Below, one piece after another: positions 52,973-61,871 of a stretch of DNA of 64,000 nt. Under the pieces are notes generated by a model. That model searched no databases. It worked only from the letters and a program-made list of their open reading frames with translations, and was not told the DNA's origin. Made by a program: the position numbers and the translations under genes. Each line of letters opens with the position of its first letter. Positions within the stretch are counted from its first letter, which is position 1. This DNA is from Bacillota bacterium (lineage in GTDB: Bacteria > Bacillota > UBA4882 > UBA8346), in assembly GCA_023435565.1 (NCBI GenBank), contig JAEYRN010000069.1, forward strand, positions 1 through 64,000, given 5' to 3'.

Positions 52973-54103
52973 ATGGCGCCTAAAGTGATGACGATTGTAG
53001 GGACTAGACCGGAAATTATTAAGCTTAGCCGGGTAATTTTCGAACTTGAAAAATATACAAACCATATTTTAGTACACTCGGGACAGAATTACGATTATGA
53101 GTTGAATGAAATTTTTTTTCAGCAGCTAGATATAAAAAAACCCGATTATTTTTTAGACGCAGTAGGTAAAACCGTAGCTGAGACAATTGGAAATGTCGTC
53201 GCAAAATCCGATGAAGTTTTAGAGAAAGAAAAACCTGATGCGGTTTTGTTTTACGGTGACACGAATAGTTGCTTGGCGGCAATATCTGCTAAACGGCGAA
53301 AAATACCAATTTTTCATATGGAAGCTGGTAACCGGTGTTTTGATCAGCGTGTTCCGGAAGAGATAAACCGGAAAATAATCGACCATATTAGTGATATTAA
53401 TATGCCCTTGACTGAGCATGCAAGACGTTATTTACTGAATGAGGGCATAAAACCGGAAACAATTATCAAAACCGGTTCCTCAATGAAGGAAGTTTATAAT
53501 TATTACATGCCCCAAATTATGGCTTCGGAAGTCTTGAAACAACTGAATTTGGAAGTTGATAATTATTTTATTGTTAGTGCACATCGGGAAGAAAACATTG
53601 ATTCAGAGGTAAACTTCGCTAATTTTTTAAATTCTTTAAATGCTATTGCAGCTAAATATGATAAACCAGTTATCGTGTCAACTCATCCACGTACCAGAAA
53701 AAAATTGGAGAGTGTCGGTATAGCCAAGCTTGATTCCAGAATTCAATTTCTCAAGCCTTTGGGTTTTTTTGAATATATAAAACTACAAATGAATGCCTTT
53801 TGTGTGTTATCGGATAGTGGAACAATTACTGAGGAATCTTCAATACTTAATTTTCCAGCAGTTATGATTCGACAAGCCCATGAAAGACCGGAGGGTATGG
53901 ATGAAGGAACATTAATAATGTGTGGATTGTCGGAGGAGGCAGTCTTAAATTCCGTTGAGGTTGTTGTTTCTCAATATTCAAAAACAGAACGTAAGTTTAA
54001 AATAATACCTGATTACGAAACGGAGAATGTTTCAAAAAAGGTTCTTCGAATTATTATGAGTTACACTGATTATATAAATCGTACGGTTTGGTATAAATAT
54101 TGA
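52973..54103 (+). CDS. UDP-N-acetyl-6-deoxy-hexosamine 2-epimerase (WecB/FnlC/WbvD type)
   Basis: A 376-residue non-hydrolysing epimerase. IVGTRPEIIKLSRV (about 8-21), HSGQNYDYELNEIFF (about 36-50), VLFYGDTNSCLAAISAKRR (about 90-108), HMEAGNRCFDQRVPEEINRK (about 115-134) and SDSGTITEESSIL (about 282-294) are WecB-family motifs. In the FnlABC and WbvBRD pathways this enzyme carries out the last step at C2. AGAGGA precedes ATG 52973. GlcNAc 2-epimerisation to ManNAc is the alternative role, less likely next to the other two genes. Confidence 0.9.
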   Translation: MAPKVMTIVGTRPEIIKLSRVIFELEKYTNHILVHSGQNYDYELNEIFFQQLDIKKPDYFLDAVGKTVAETIGNVVAKSDEVLEKEKPDAVLFYGDTNSCLAAISAKRRKIPIFHMEAGNRCFDQRVPEEINRKIIDHISDINMPLTEHARRYLLNEGIKPETIIKTGSSMKEVYNYYMPQIMASEVLKQLNLEVDNYFIVSAHREENIDSEVNFANFLNSLNAIAAKYDKPVIVSTHPRTRKKLESVGIAKLDSRIQFLKPLGFFEYIKLQMNAFCVLSDSGTITEESSILNFPAVMIRQAHERPEGMDEGTLIMCGLSEEAVLNSVEVVVSQYSKTERKFKIIPDYETENVSKKVLRIIMSYTDYINRTVWYKY

Positions 54104-54223
54104 AAGTCGCTTCTTAAGTGTCTAAGTTACTTTTTTATAATCCCTAAATTATTTAATTATATTTTAAAAAAATGAATGTAATTATTGAGATTTAAATATT
54201 AATTGTAATAATGGAGGAAAGAG

Positions 54224-55015
54224 ATGAAACAAGAAGGCCAACAATTTCAGGTTAGCAATAATAGTCAGGGTTCTCAAAACGGAGAGATTAGTTTTGTAAA
54301 TATTTTATTGGTGATTATTAAATGGAAATGGGTTGTTTTATTAGTCACTTTGTTCTCTATTTTATTATTGGGGGTAAAGACTTTTTCCACCAAACCCTTC
54401 TATCAAAGTTATGCAGTTATTCAAATCGGTAGAATTAGTCAATTGGGGGAAATAAATAATAATGTAGCAATTGTTAATATTGAAAACGTTAATACTCTAA
54501 AACAGCGTTTAGTTGAAGGATATCTAACTAAAAATATCTCAACAAAGACAGCGTTTCTTTATTCAGTTAATGTTGAGTCCACTTGTAGTGATGTATTAAG
54601 ACTGATTGTTAAGGCAGGTACGCCTCCTGAAGCTCAGAATTACTTGAATGAAGTTATTAACAGAATAATGGTAGATCATGACTCTTTATATAATGGTATT
54701 CATAATTTACAACAAGAACGTATGGTTTTGTTACAGAAACAAATCAATTCCACTAAACTTAGTGAGGAACTGCGTCTGGATTTGGGACGCCAATTAAATG
54801 AGCTTAAAATGTCAAGTTTGTATTCGAGACCAACCCGGTTATTGTATGGACCAACTACTAGTAGTCCGGTTCAGTCGTCAAAAAAACAAAAGGTATTTAT
54901 TGTTTGTTTTTTAGGACTGGTTTTAGGATTATCTTCGGCTTTTGTTATAGAATATCTATTAAGTCTGTATAAGCAGTTAAATAGAAAAGGAGTATTTAAA
55001 ATTAAAAATGGATAG
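54224..55015 (+). CDS. wzz: Wzz-type chain-length determinant
   Basis: A 263-residue inner-membrane protein that sets polymer length. A cytoplasmic N-terminus of about 30 residues is followed by TM1 (about 35-52, VVLLVTLFSILLLGVK), a periplasmic domain with a helical segment (about 150-195) and TM2 (about 222-244, VFIVCFLGLVLGLSSAFVIE). The proline-rich segment before TM2 (SSPVQSS) is weaker than in classical Wzz. GGAGG precedes ATG 54224. A TATAAT at 54136-54141 may give it its own promoter, without a clear -35. No BY-kinase gene accompanies it. Confidence 0.82.
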   Translation: MKQEGQQFQVSNNSQGSQNGEISFVNILLVIIKWKWVVLLVTLFSILLLGVKTFSTKPFYQSYAVIQIGRISQLGEINNNVAIVNIENVNTLKQRLVEGYLTKNISTKTAFLYSVNVESTCSDVLRLIVKAGTPPEAQNYLNEVINRIMVDHDSLYNGIHNLQQERMVLLQKQINSTKLSEELRLDLGRQLNELKMSSLYSRPTRLLYGPTTSSPVQSSKKQKVFIVCFLGLVLGLSSAFVIEYLLSLYKQLNRKGVFKIKNG

Positions 55016-55060
55016 TGTGAATTGAAAGAAACCTTTAATATTTTGGGAAAAGGTGGTAAT

Positions 55061-56008
55061 ATGTCTAAAAAGGTCTTAATTACAGGAGCAAATGGATGTG
55101 TTGGATGTGAAATTGTTCGGTTATTACGGAATAATTACAAAATAATTGCTGTCGATAAAGCAAACGATAATTTACTTGAGTTCGGGGATTCCATTTGTTT
55201 TAAAAATTTGGATATAACTAATGTTCAGGATATTGAATCCTGTTTTAATGGTGAAAATATAAATTTAGTCATTCATTTGGCAGCTAAAGTTCATACTATA
55301 TCTCAAAATGAACAAGATATTCAGGATTTTTTTATAGTAAACACTGAGGCTACTAAAACTATTTTTGATTTATGTGTTAAGAATAAAGTCCAAAAAATAA
55401 TATTTTTTAGTACTTCAGCTGTTTATGGGACTAGTACCGGATTATTGGATGAAACTAGTCCTGTTTTTCCTGTTACAACATATGCAAAATCCAAATATGA
55501 GGCTGAAATAATCGGTCAGAGGATGGTTAAAGAAAACGGTTTGCCCTTAATAATATTAAGGCCTGCAACGATCTATGGAAAATATGATCGAGGTAATTAT
55601 AACACATTAATTAAACTCGTAAAAAAAGGATTAAGTGTAATTCCTGGAAATGGAGATAATTTTAAATCGGTAATTTATGTTAAAGATGTTGCTAGAATAG
55701 TTGAAAGATTTTTAAATCAGGATTGTTCTGCAGGAGAAGTTTTTATAATAAGCGAAGGAAATTATAAGTTAATTGAAATAATTAAGAGTATTGAAACATC
55801 TTTTGAGGTAAAGTCCATAAAAATTAGGATACCGCTTTTTTTAATAAACTGGTTGAATCAATTTTTAAAACATAAGTTAATCAATAAACTAAAAACACTT
55901 TCAGATTCAATATGCTTAAATAATAATAAAGCAATTGGCGTAATTAACTATAAACCAAATTATGACTTTTCTAAAGGTTTAAATGACTGCAAAAAGTTTT
56001 ATAAATAG
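55061..56008 (+). CDS. UDP-4-keto-6-deoxy-GlcNAc reductase-like SDR (WbpV type)
   Basis: A 315-residue SDR. ITGANGCVGCEIVRLL (about 7-22), HLAAKVHTISQNEQD (about 77-91), FFSTSAVYGTS (about 120-130) and YAKSKYEAEIIGQ (about 146-158) show an intact cofactor loop and Ser/Tyr/Lys site. HLAAKVH is typical of the WbpV/WbpK-like reductases that make UDP-D-QuiNAc or UDP-D-FucNAc. ATG 55061 follows AAAGGTGG; an in-frame TTG at 55022 has no ribosome site. It sits just before the initiating transferase, the same order as wbpV-wbpL in Pseudomonas. Confidence 0.8.
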   Translation: MSKKVLITGANGCVGCEIVRLLRNNYKIIAVDKANDNLLEFGDSICFKNLDITNVQDIESCFNGENINLVIHLAAKVHTISQNEQDIQDFFIVNTEATKTIFDLCVKNKVQKIIFFSTSAVYGTSTGLLDETSPVFPVTTYAKSKYEAEIIGQRMVKENGLPLIILRPATIYGKYDRGNYNTLIKLVKKGLSVIPGNGDNFKSVIYVKDVARIVERFLNQDCSAGEVFIISEGNYKLIEIIKSIETSFEVKSIKIRIPLFLINWLNQFLKHKLINKLKTLSDSICLNNNKAIGVINYKPNYDFSKGLNDCKKFYK

Positions 56009-56067
56009 AAAACTTTACTTGTTTACTTTCAATTTAATTTATATAGAAAAGCTAAGGAGTTAAATTA

Positions 56068-57105
56068 GTGGATGTTTCTATAATAATTATATTATTTTTA
56101 CTATTTCCTATAAGTTGGTTGCTATGTAAATCGGTTATTAAGTATACATTAAAAAAATCAATTCTCGATATTCCAAATGACCGAAGTTCTCATTTAAATG
56201 CTAAGCCCAGAGGAGGCGGGCTTGCAGTTGTTATTACTTTTTTAGCTTTCGTTTGTGTAATGTTTATATTGAAATTAATTTCTTTAAGATTTTTTTTAGC
56301 TTTCTTTGGCGGCGGGGGGTTAATTGCTTATATTAGTTGGATTGATGACAGAAAGAACGGATTATCAATAAAAACGCGTCTTTTAGTACAATTTATGGCA
56401 GCTATTTGGTCAGTTTATTGGCTTCAGGGATTACCGCAATTAAGCTTTGGGATAAATATAATTCCGTTGGGCTTTTTTGGGACTTTATTAAGCATAATTG
56501 GAATTTTATGGGTTACTAATTTATATAACTTTATGGATGGAATTGATGGACTTGCCGCTTCTGAAGCAGTTAACATTGGAATATTTGCCGGTTGTTTGTT
56601 ATTAATTGCCGGAACTGGAAGTTTAGCGTCTATTTCCTTTGCTTTGGCTTTGTCCAGTCTAGGTTTTTTAGTTTGGAATTGGCCTCCATCTAAAATATTT
56701 ATGGGTGATGTAGGTAGCAGTTTTCTGGGATTCATATTTGCCGTATTAGCTATTGCCTCTGAAAATAATGGGGGAGTACCTTTAGTAATTTGGACTTTAT
56801 TACTAGGAGTATTTTTAGTAGATGCGACTGCAACCCTAATTCGAAGAATATATCTTCGTGAATGTTGGTATCAAGCCCATCGTTCTCATGCTTATCAATG
56901 TGCAACTCAAATAGGATTTACACATAAACAAGTAACATTGGCAATAATTTTTTTGAATATAGTTTTAGCAATTTTTGCTTTAACAATTTGGTATTATCCA
57001 TGTTTTGCCACACCAATAATCATTGTTGCATTTTTAGGACTATTAATAATACATTTTAGTGTTTATAACAAATGGAAATATTTAATCAAAAAAAATGATT
57101 ATTAA
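56068..57105 (+). CDS. WecA/WbpL-type undecaprenyl-phosphate sugar-1-phosphate transferase
   Basis: A 345-residue membrane enzyme with about ten helices that starts the repeat unit by moving an N-acetyl-amino sugar-1-phosphate to undecaprenyl phosphate. Conserved cytoplasmic motifs are DIPNDRSSHLNAKPRGGGLA (about 31-50), WIDDRKNGLSIKTRL (about 91-105), NLYNFMDGIDGLAA (about 151-164), FMGDVGSSFLGF (about 211-222) and HRSHAYQ (about 271-277). GTG 56068 follows TAAGGAG. With the WbpV-like reductase upstream the preferred substrate is probably UDP-QuiNAc or UDP-FucNAc. It is the last gene of the long plus-strand run. Confidence 0.92.
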   Translation: MDVSIIIILFLLFPISWLLCKSVIKYTLKKSILDIPNDRSSHLNAKPRGGGLAVVITFLAFVCVMFILKLISLRFFLAFFGGGGLIAYISWIDDRKNGLSIKTRLLVQFMAAIWSVYWLQGLPQLSFGINIIPLGFFGTLLSIIGILWVTNLYNFMDGIDGLAASEAVNIGIFAGCLLLIAGTGSLASISFALALSSLGFLVWNWPPSKIFMGDVGSSFLGFIFAVLAIASENNGGVPLVIWTLLLGVFLVDATATLIRRIYLRECWYQAHRSHAYQCATQIGFTHKQVTLAIIFLNIVLAIFALTIWYYPCFATPIIIVAFLGLLIIHFSVYNKWKYLIKKNDY

Positions 57106-57439
57106 TGAAATCAAAGCAATTTTAGCATTGAGGTTTGATGTAAGTCATTATTATGAGTAATTATCTTTATGTTTGAATATTTGTTGATATTAGTGTAATT
57201 CAAAATCATTCCACATAAATTTCTTAGAAGGTAGTAGGGGGTATAAGTAAGGTGTCACAAATTCTTATGTAACTATACAACATAAATTTTGGCAACTTAT
57301 TTTTTGTTGGAGATCAATGTTTTGACTAGGCAATAACGCTTCTAAAGTTTTTATACTCATGCTTCAAACGTTGTATTAAACAAATTGAATAAAAATGTTA
57401 TCCTATTAACATGGTTAAGTGAAAGTTTTTTGCCAGCTT
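57106..57439. other. 334-base gap between convergent genes
   Basis: It lies between the initiating transferase (plus) and the LptD-like gene (minus). I see AT-rich sequence with small inverted repeats, TTATGT (57265-57270) with ACATAA (57280-57285), and ATGTTA (57395-57400) with TAACAT (57407-57412). None has a T run typical of an intrinsic terminator, and no credible gene is present. Confidence 0.4.
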
Positions 57440-58864
57440 CTAAAGACTTATCGACCATGAAAATGTCATAGTTTCAGTAATATCATCCCAGCCAAAAGAT
57501 AGAGTAAAGCAGCATGTATCTCTGGTTATTCGGTAATTACGGTCAATCCATAAGTCTTGGGTTGAATTATAGGAACCATCTAAGTCAAAATAGTAATCTT
57601 TCCAAAAAGGCACGCGAATATTATACATATAATTGGAACCAAATCGATAATTATAATCACTTAATAAGGACTCGAAATCTCCTTCGGGTAAAGTTGACAG
57701 CGGATCTATCCGAAGGAAATTGAAAGCTAGGTATCGATTGAGGCTATAATTAAGGCGATAACCTCCATATACTCCGCCATACCTATCGGAATCGGATAAG
57801 GCAGTGATTTCTTGTGCTAGAATTCCCACTTGCCAGTTACCTACAGGGCTACGCCAATAATTTCCATATAAATTAAATCCGTATTGTGTCCGTTCCGAGT
57901 CGTCAAATCTATAAGAACCGTTAATTATTAAATAACATAACGGCATACTATACGAAATAGTATCCGCGACAGTCCAGTATTTATTATCCGCTAGTTGGTC
58001 ATTAGTATAATTAACGGAAATTTGGTTATTTAGATTATTTTTGTAAAGTCCGAGCCCAGCTCCATAAGTGGAAGTGCTCTTAGTACTATAATATCCGTTA
58101 AAAAACCAATTATGCCCATTTTCGACAGGAGTCTCGAAAGAATAAGTAACAAAGAGCCCGTCTTCATCATTGTAACCGGGTTTAAGATTGGGTATTTTAT
58201 TTGCACCAACCTTGAAAGAAAGGTATGGAAAATAAAAAATTGGAATACCGTGTATAAATATTATTGAGTTCCATAACTTGACACGGTCTCCTTGATACAC
58301 GATCCGAGTGGCAGTTATAAAATATTCCGGGGTAGGTCTATGACAACGGGTGAAAACATTATTTTTCATTTTTACCGTTTCGTCTGTAATCTCCATATTC
58401 CGACCGGTAAGTTTCATATCCTTGGCTCCTTTACTATCTAAGAGACAAGTGGCTGATTCGGAAAATCCCTGATGTGTCTTAAGATTGTATTCAAGTGTTT
58501 CGCTTTGATATACATCCTGCTTCTGTATAATCTCAACCCCGCCGGATGCAACCGCAAGTCCGGTAGTATCACAGTAAGTGAGTTGCTCAGCGGTGATGGT
58601 TATGCCATCGCTTGAGGTCAGTTTGACAGATCCAACTGCATTTAATAAACCTTCACCGTCATAAGTCAATTGATCGGCTGTTATTGTAATTTCATCTTGG
58701 TTTTGTACTTCATCGATGGCGGTAGGATTATTAGAGTTAATATCATGATTGACATTGCTATCAGCTTCAATAACCGTTTCGTTGATGTTAGCAACTGCAG
58801 CATTTCTATTAAATATAAGCAGGCTTATTGTTATCATTAAAAGAACAAAGATATGTTTATTAAT
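57440..58864 (-). CDS. LptD/OstA-like outer-membrane protein
   Basis: A 474-residue secreted protein. Residues about 1-25 are a signal peptide if the start is ATT at 58864: N-terminal Lys and His, a hydrophobic core and AVAN at the cleavage site. Residues about 45-165 are LptA/OstA-like repeats (EITITADQLTYDGEGLLNAV and a second copy), and IPIFYFPYLSF (about 210-220) is typical of LptD, followed by alternating beta strands to the end. LptD inserts lipopolysaccharide in the outer membrane; at about 470 residues this one is short (usual about 700-800). GGAGGAG lies 6 bases before ATT 58864. The first ATG (58837) lacks a ribosome site and truncates the signal peptide. Confidence 0.8.
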   Translation of the reverse strand: MNKHIFVLLMITISLLIFNRNAAVANINETVIEADSNVNHDINSNNPTAIDEVQNQDEITITADQLTYDGEGLLNAVGSVKLTSSDGITITAEQLTYCDTTGLAVASGGVEIIQKQDVYQSETLEYNLKTHQGFSESATCLLDSKGAKDMKLTGRNMEITDETVKMKNNVFTRCHRPTPEYFITATRIVYQGDRVKLWNSIIFIHGIPIFYFPYLSFKVGANKIPNLKPGYNDEDGLFVTYSFETPVENGHNWFFNGYYSTKSTSTYGAGLGLYKNNLNNQISVNYTNDQLADNKYWTVADTISYSMPLCYLIINGSYRFDDSERTQYGFNLYGNYWRSPVGNWQVGILAQEITALSDSDRYGGVYGGYRLNYSLNRYLAFNFLRIDPLSTLPEGDFESLLSDYNYRFGSNYMYNIRVPFWKDYYFDLDGSYNSTQDLWIDRNYRITRDTCCFTLSFGWDDITETMTFSWSISL

Positions 58865-59165
58865 TTTAATCTCCTCCAGCTAATAAAACCGATAATACGG
58901 ATTTGCAGTCTTTAAATCTGTAAGTATACTTAAGGTAGTTTTATTCGCACTAATTTCGCTATTTTGCGTTTAAATCCTTTTTTGTTAATGCTATATGGTA
59001 TATATTTACGGATTTTAATTTATTAGTTTGATAACATTACCTGAAAACTCCAATATCAAGTATATAATAGCTAACCATAATGTCTCTTGTTTTAATTATT
59101 ACAAATATTTTTGTTTTATATACTAATATGACGTTATTTACGTTAAGATTAGGTTTTTTAATGTA

Positions 59166-59184
59166 TTAAAAAAGCCTTTTTTAA
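59166..59184 (+). terminator. AT-rich hairpin with T run
   Basis: TTAAAAAA (59166-59173) pairs with TTTTTTAA (59177-59184) around GCC. The stem has no G:C pair, so termination strength is doubtful. It lies 41 bases before the extended -10 element and could insulate that promoter. Confidence 0.35.
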
Positions 59185-59224
59185 GACAATCCCAACCGGA
59201 AAAGCTTCATTAATTGTATAAATA

Positions 59225-59233
59225 TGTTATAAT
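59225..59233 (+). promoter_or_regulatory. Extended -10 promoter TGTTATAAT
   Basis: TG-T-TATAAT lies 143 bases before the GT4 start. The -35 region (59204-59210, GCTTCAT) matches poorly, as expected for an extended -10 promoter. Transcription would start near 59240, leaving a leader of about 135 bases without an obvious riboswitch fold. Confidence 0.5.
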
Positions 59234-59375
59234 AGGGCATATACCCATGAAAGAGGTTCGATGGGGCAGGGTATATAGGGTATATATTGTAAGCTGCTAA
59301 AATCCAGGAATAATTATTGAGATAGATATCTCTTAAAATTAAAGATAAGATTTGGTAACAAGAGGCGAGTCTATT

Positions 59376-60560
59376 ATGAATATTAATGTTTTACATATGG
59401 CCCATCTTACCATAGGGTATGGTGTCGAAAGGCAGTTGTTGGATCAATTGGCCCTCGCCAATCAAAAACCCAATGAGATTAATCATCATGTCTGGGCATT
59501 AAGGATTAGCGAACCGTTATTAAAGGAATTAAGAAACCTAAAGATTCCCTTCATCATTAACCGGTTATGGCCTTGGGATTTAGGCAAATTATCTAAATTT
59601 ATTAAGACATATAATATCCATATTCTCCATGTTCATAACCAATTACGATTCCCTCTGCGTTCCAGGGTTCTCCCCAAATTGGCCGGCGTCTCCCATATTA
59701 TTGAACATGAGCACGGCATGATTTGGAATACTTCTTCAACATGTTTGATCGGGATGACTAATAGATTGGTCAGTGCTAATATATGTAATTCTACTGCTTC
59801 TAAAATAATGTTAAAGCAAAAGTGCGGCATTGATGCTAGAGTAATTTATAATGGAGTAATTATTCCTTCCGAAGAAAAAGATCACGGTGAGAACTTAAAG
59901 GACAAATTAGGAATATCAGATAGCTCAAAAATTGTCGGTTTTGTAGGAAGATTGAATACTCCCAAGGGGGTTGAGGCATTCATCAGAATGGTTCCATTAG
60001 TAAAACAATCCGTTCCCCGAGCTAAGTTCATAGTATTAGGAGATGGACCAATGCGGCCTGAACTAGAAGAAACCGCTAAAAATTTAGGAGTTAGTAATGA
60101 GGTCTATTTTGTGGGTTACCAAAAAAATGCCCGTGGGTTTATGAAACAGATGGATGTTCTGATAGTGCCGTCCATCAGGGAACCATTTGGTAATGTTGTT
60201 ATCGAAGCAGCCTTGGCGAAAAAACCGGTAATTGGCTCGAATGTGGATGGGATTGCTGAAACAGTGGTCGACGGCGAAACCGGCTTTTTGATTGATTGTA
60301 CGGAACCTATTCAGAAACGTTCGTCTGGAGCCAGCAGGCTTCCTGAATTTGTGGTAGATGGGCGCACTCAGGAACTGAGGCCTCCGCGTCTACCAAATGT
60401 TGAAATGATGGCGGAAAAAGCGATCGCCTGTTTACAAAATCCGGGAATGTCGGTCTCGTTAGGGGAAAAAGGATATTTAAGAGCGGTAAATTATTTTTCT
60501 TTCGAACGTTATCGGGATGAATTGGATAATATATATCTGGACCTTTTCTCAAGGAATTAA
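59376..60560 (+). CDS. Family 4 glycosyltransferase
   Basis: A 394-residue GT-B glycosyltransferase. The N-terminal domain has MAHLTIGYGVERQLLDQL and HILHVHNQLRFP (about 85-96). The C-terminal domain has VGFVGRLNTPKGVEAFIRMV (about 188-207), VYFVGYQKNARGF and the retaining motif EPFGNVVIEAALAKKPVIGS (about 268-287), with Glu-x7-Glu. An extra basic and proline-rich stretch (about 312-345) interrupts the usual C-terminal domain. ATG 59376 follows AGAGG by 10 bases. It is transcribed alone from the promoter at 59225. Confidence 0.85.
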   Translation: MNINVLHMAHLTIGYGVERQLLDQLALANQKPNEINHHVWALRISEPLLKELRNLKIPFIINRLWPWDLGKLSKFIKTYNIHILHVHNQLRFPLRSRVLPKLAGVSHIIEHEHGMIWNTSSTCLIGMTNRLVSANICNSTASKIMLKQKCGIDARVIYNGVIIPSEEKDHGENLKDKLGISDSSKIVGFVGRLNTPKGVEAFIRMVPLVKQSVPRAKFIVLGDGPMRPELEETAKNLGVSNEVYFVGYQKNARGFMKQMDVLIVPSIREPFGNVVIEAALAKKPVIGSNVDGIAETVVDGETGFLIDCTEPIQKRSSGASRLPEFVVDGRTQELRPPRLPNVEMMAEKAIACLQNPGMSVSLGEKGYLRAVNYFSFERYRDELDNIYLDLFSRN

Positions 60561-60640
60561 TGACATTATAAGATGGAGGGGACACTTAGGGGTATGAAAG
60601 GTATTATCTTGGTAGTGGAAAAGGGACAAGGATCCATCTG

Positions 60641-60664
60641 TTGACAAAATTTATTATTTATAAT
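60641..60664 (+). promoter_or_regulatory. Possible promoter with short spacing
   Basis: A perfect TTGACA (60641-60646) and a perfect TATAAT (60659-60664) are separated by only 12 bases, well below the usual 17. TAGAAT (60670-60675) is too far from the same -35 (23 bases). The gap is 174 bases, so some promoter for the pyruvyltransferase gene is expected here. Confidence 0.35.
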
Positions 60665-60734
60665 TTGGTTAGAATGTATTAACGTTTTAATGACTAAGGA
60701 ATTAGACTAATTCAAAAAATAAATAGGTGAAATT

Positions 60735-61838
60735 ATGAAAATCGGTATAATTACATTTCATTGTGTAACCAACTATGGCGGTGTACTTCAGGCCATCGCT
60801 TTATGTAATAAGTTGAAAGAAATGGGACATGATGCCAAAATAATCGATTATCGGCCCGCTTTTAAAACGAATCGCTATAATCCATGGAAAGTATATCGGA
60901 AAAGTATGAAACATATGTTTTATGAAATTTGTGCGATACCGTATAAGGCTGTTAAAAACCAACGATTTAAAACATTTAATAAGGAATATATGGAAACAAC
61001 CAGAGAATCTTTTTTTACAAGTCAAGAAATTTATAAAGCACCTCCTAAGTTTGATGTTTATATTACCGGTAGTGATCAAGTCTGGAATCCTCAACTGACA
61101 GGCGGCAAAGTAGATAATGTCTATTATTTGGGTTTTGCGCCAGAAGGAGCAAAAAAGATTTCATATGCAGCCAGTTTTGGGTCAACTAAAATAGATAAGC
61201 GTTTTTGGGACGAGATAGCGTCAAATATACGGAAAATTGATCATGTTTCGGTTAGGGAGTCGGATGGTCAAAGATATATCAAAGAAATAGTCGGAATTGA
61301 AGCGGAACAAGTGCTTGATCCGGTTTTTTTAATGGACAAATCCGAATGGAATAAATTTACAGAGGATACAAAATCGGATACTAAGCCGTATCTTTTACTT
61401 TATGCTTTCGGTGATGATAATTTACTAAATAAAACCGCTAAAATGGTAGCTAAAACAATGAATTTACGTGTTATAATTGTTGGTAAGCCATTAACCGGTA
61501 ATAATAATTATGATCAAGAATTACATTCCTGTAGTCCTGCTAAATTATTGGAACTATATAAAAATGCTACAGCGGTTTGTACAAACTCTTTCCATGGGAC
61601 AGCTTTTTCTATCGTTTACGAAAAACCCTTTTTGGTGATACCAAGTACATCGAGGAATGAAAGAATAGACAGTTTACTAAAAACACTTGGATTGTCCTCT
61701 CAAATGGTAAGTAATTTCTCACAATTAGAAGAGATCTCTGTTGAAGGGGCTTTAAAATACGACATGAATAAGGTATCATCATTATTAAATGAAGAACGAA
61801 AAAAATCTTTAACTTTTTTACAAAAAGCGTTAATCTAG
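60735..61838 (+). CDS. Polysaccharide pyruvyltransferase family protein
   Basis: A 367-residue cytoplasmic GT-B-like protein of the CsaB/WcaK pyruvyltransferase family, which adds a pyruvate ketal from phosphoenolpyruvate to a sugar. GIITFHCVTNYGGVLQAIAL (3-22), FDVYITGSDQVWNPQLTGG (about 107-125), KISYAASFGS, VSVRESDGQRYI, VLDPVFLMD and the VCTNSFHGTAFSIVYEKPF region (about 280-298; with the conserved SFH) are family marks. AGGTG precedes ATG 60735. It pairs with a ferredoxin-type F420 dehydrogenase-like protein downstream, a common gene pair in glycan clusters. Sugar acceptor unknown. Confidence 0.87.
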   Translation: MKIGIITFHCVTNYGGVLQAIALCNKLKEMGHDAKIIDYRPAFKTNRYNPWKVYRKSMKHMFYEICAIPYKAVKNQRFKTFNKEYMETTRESFFTSQEIYKAPPKFDVYITGSDQVWNPQLTGGKVDNVYYLGFAPEGAKKISYAASFGSTKIDKRFWDEIASNIRKIDHVSVRESDGQRYIKEIVGIEAEQVLDPVFLMDKSEWNKFTEDTKSDTKPYLLLYAFGDDNLLNKTAKMVAKTMNLRVIIVGKPLTGNNNYDQELHSCSPAKLLELYKNATAVCTNSFHGTAFSIVYEKPFLVIPSTSRNERIDSLLKTLGLSSQMVSNFSQLEEISVEGALKYDMNKVSSLLNEERKKSLTFLQKALI

Positions 61839-61871
61839 TAAGAATAATTTATTGTGAAGGTGACAAATTGA

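Larger units (their letters stand above)
58865..59375. other. 511-base divergent intergenic region
   Basis: It separates the minus-strand LptD-like gene from a plus-strand glycosyltransferase. The ribosome site GGAGGAG for the LptD-like gene is at 58871-58877 (minus). A hairpin at 59166-59184 and an extended -10 at 59225-59233 serve the plus strand. The remainder is AT-rich with no gene or repeat that I can support. Confidence 0.5.

Noticed and set aside
57514..57723. 69-codon open frame on the plus strand inside the LptD-like gene
   Set aside because: Lies antisense within a clear coding region; no ribosome site or known family.
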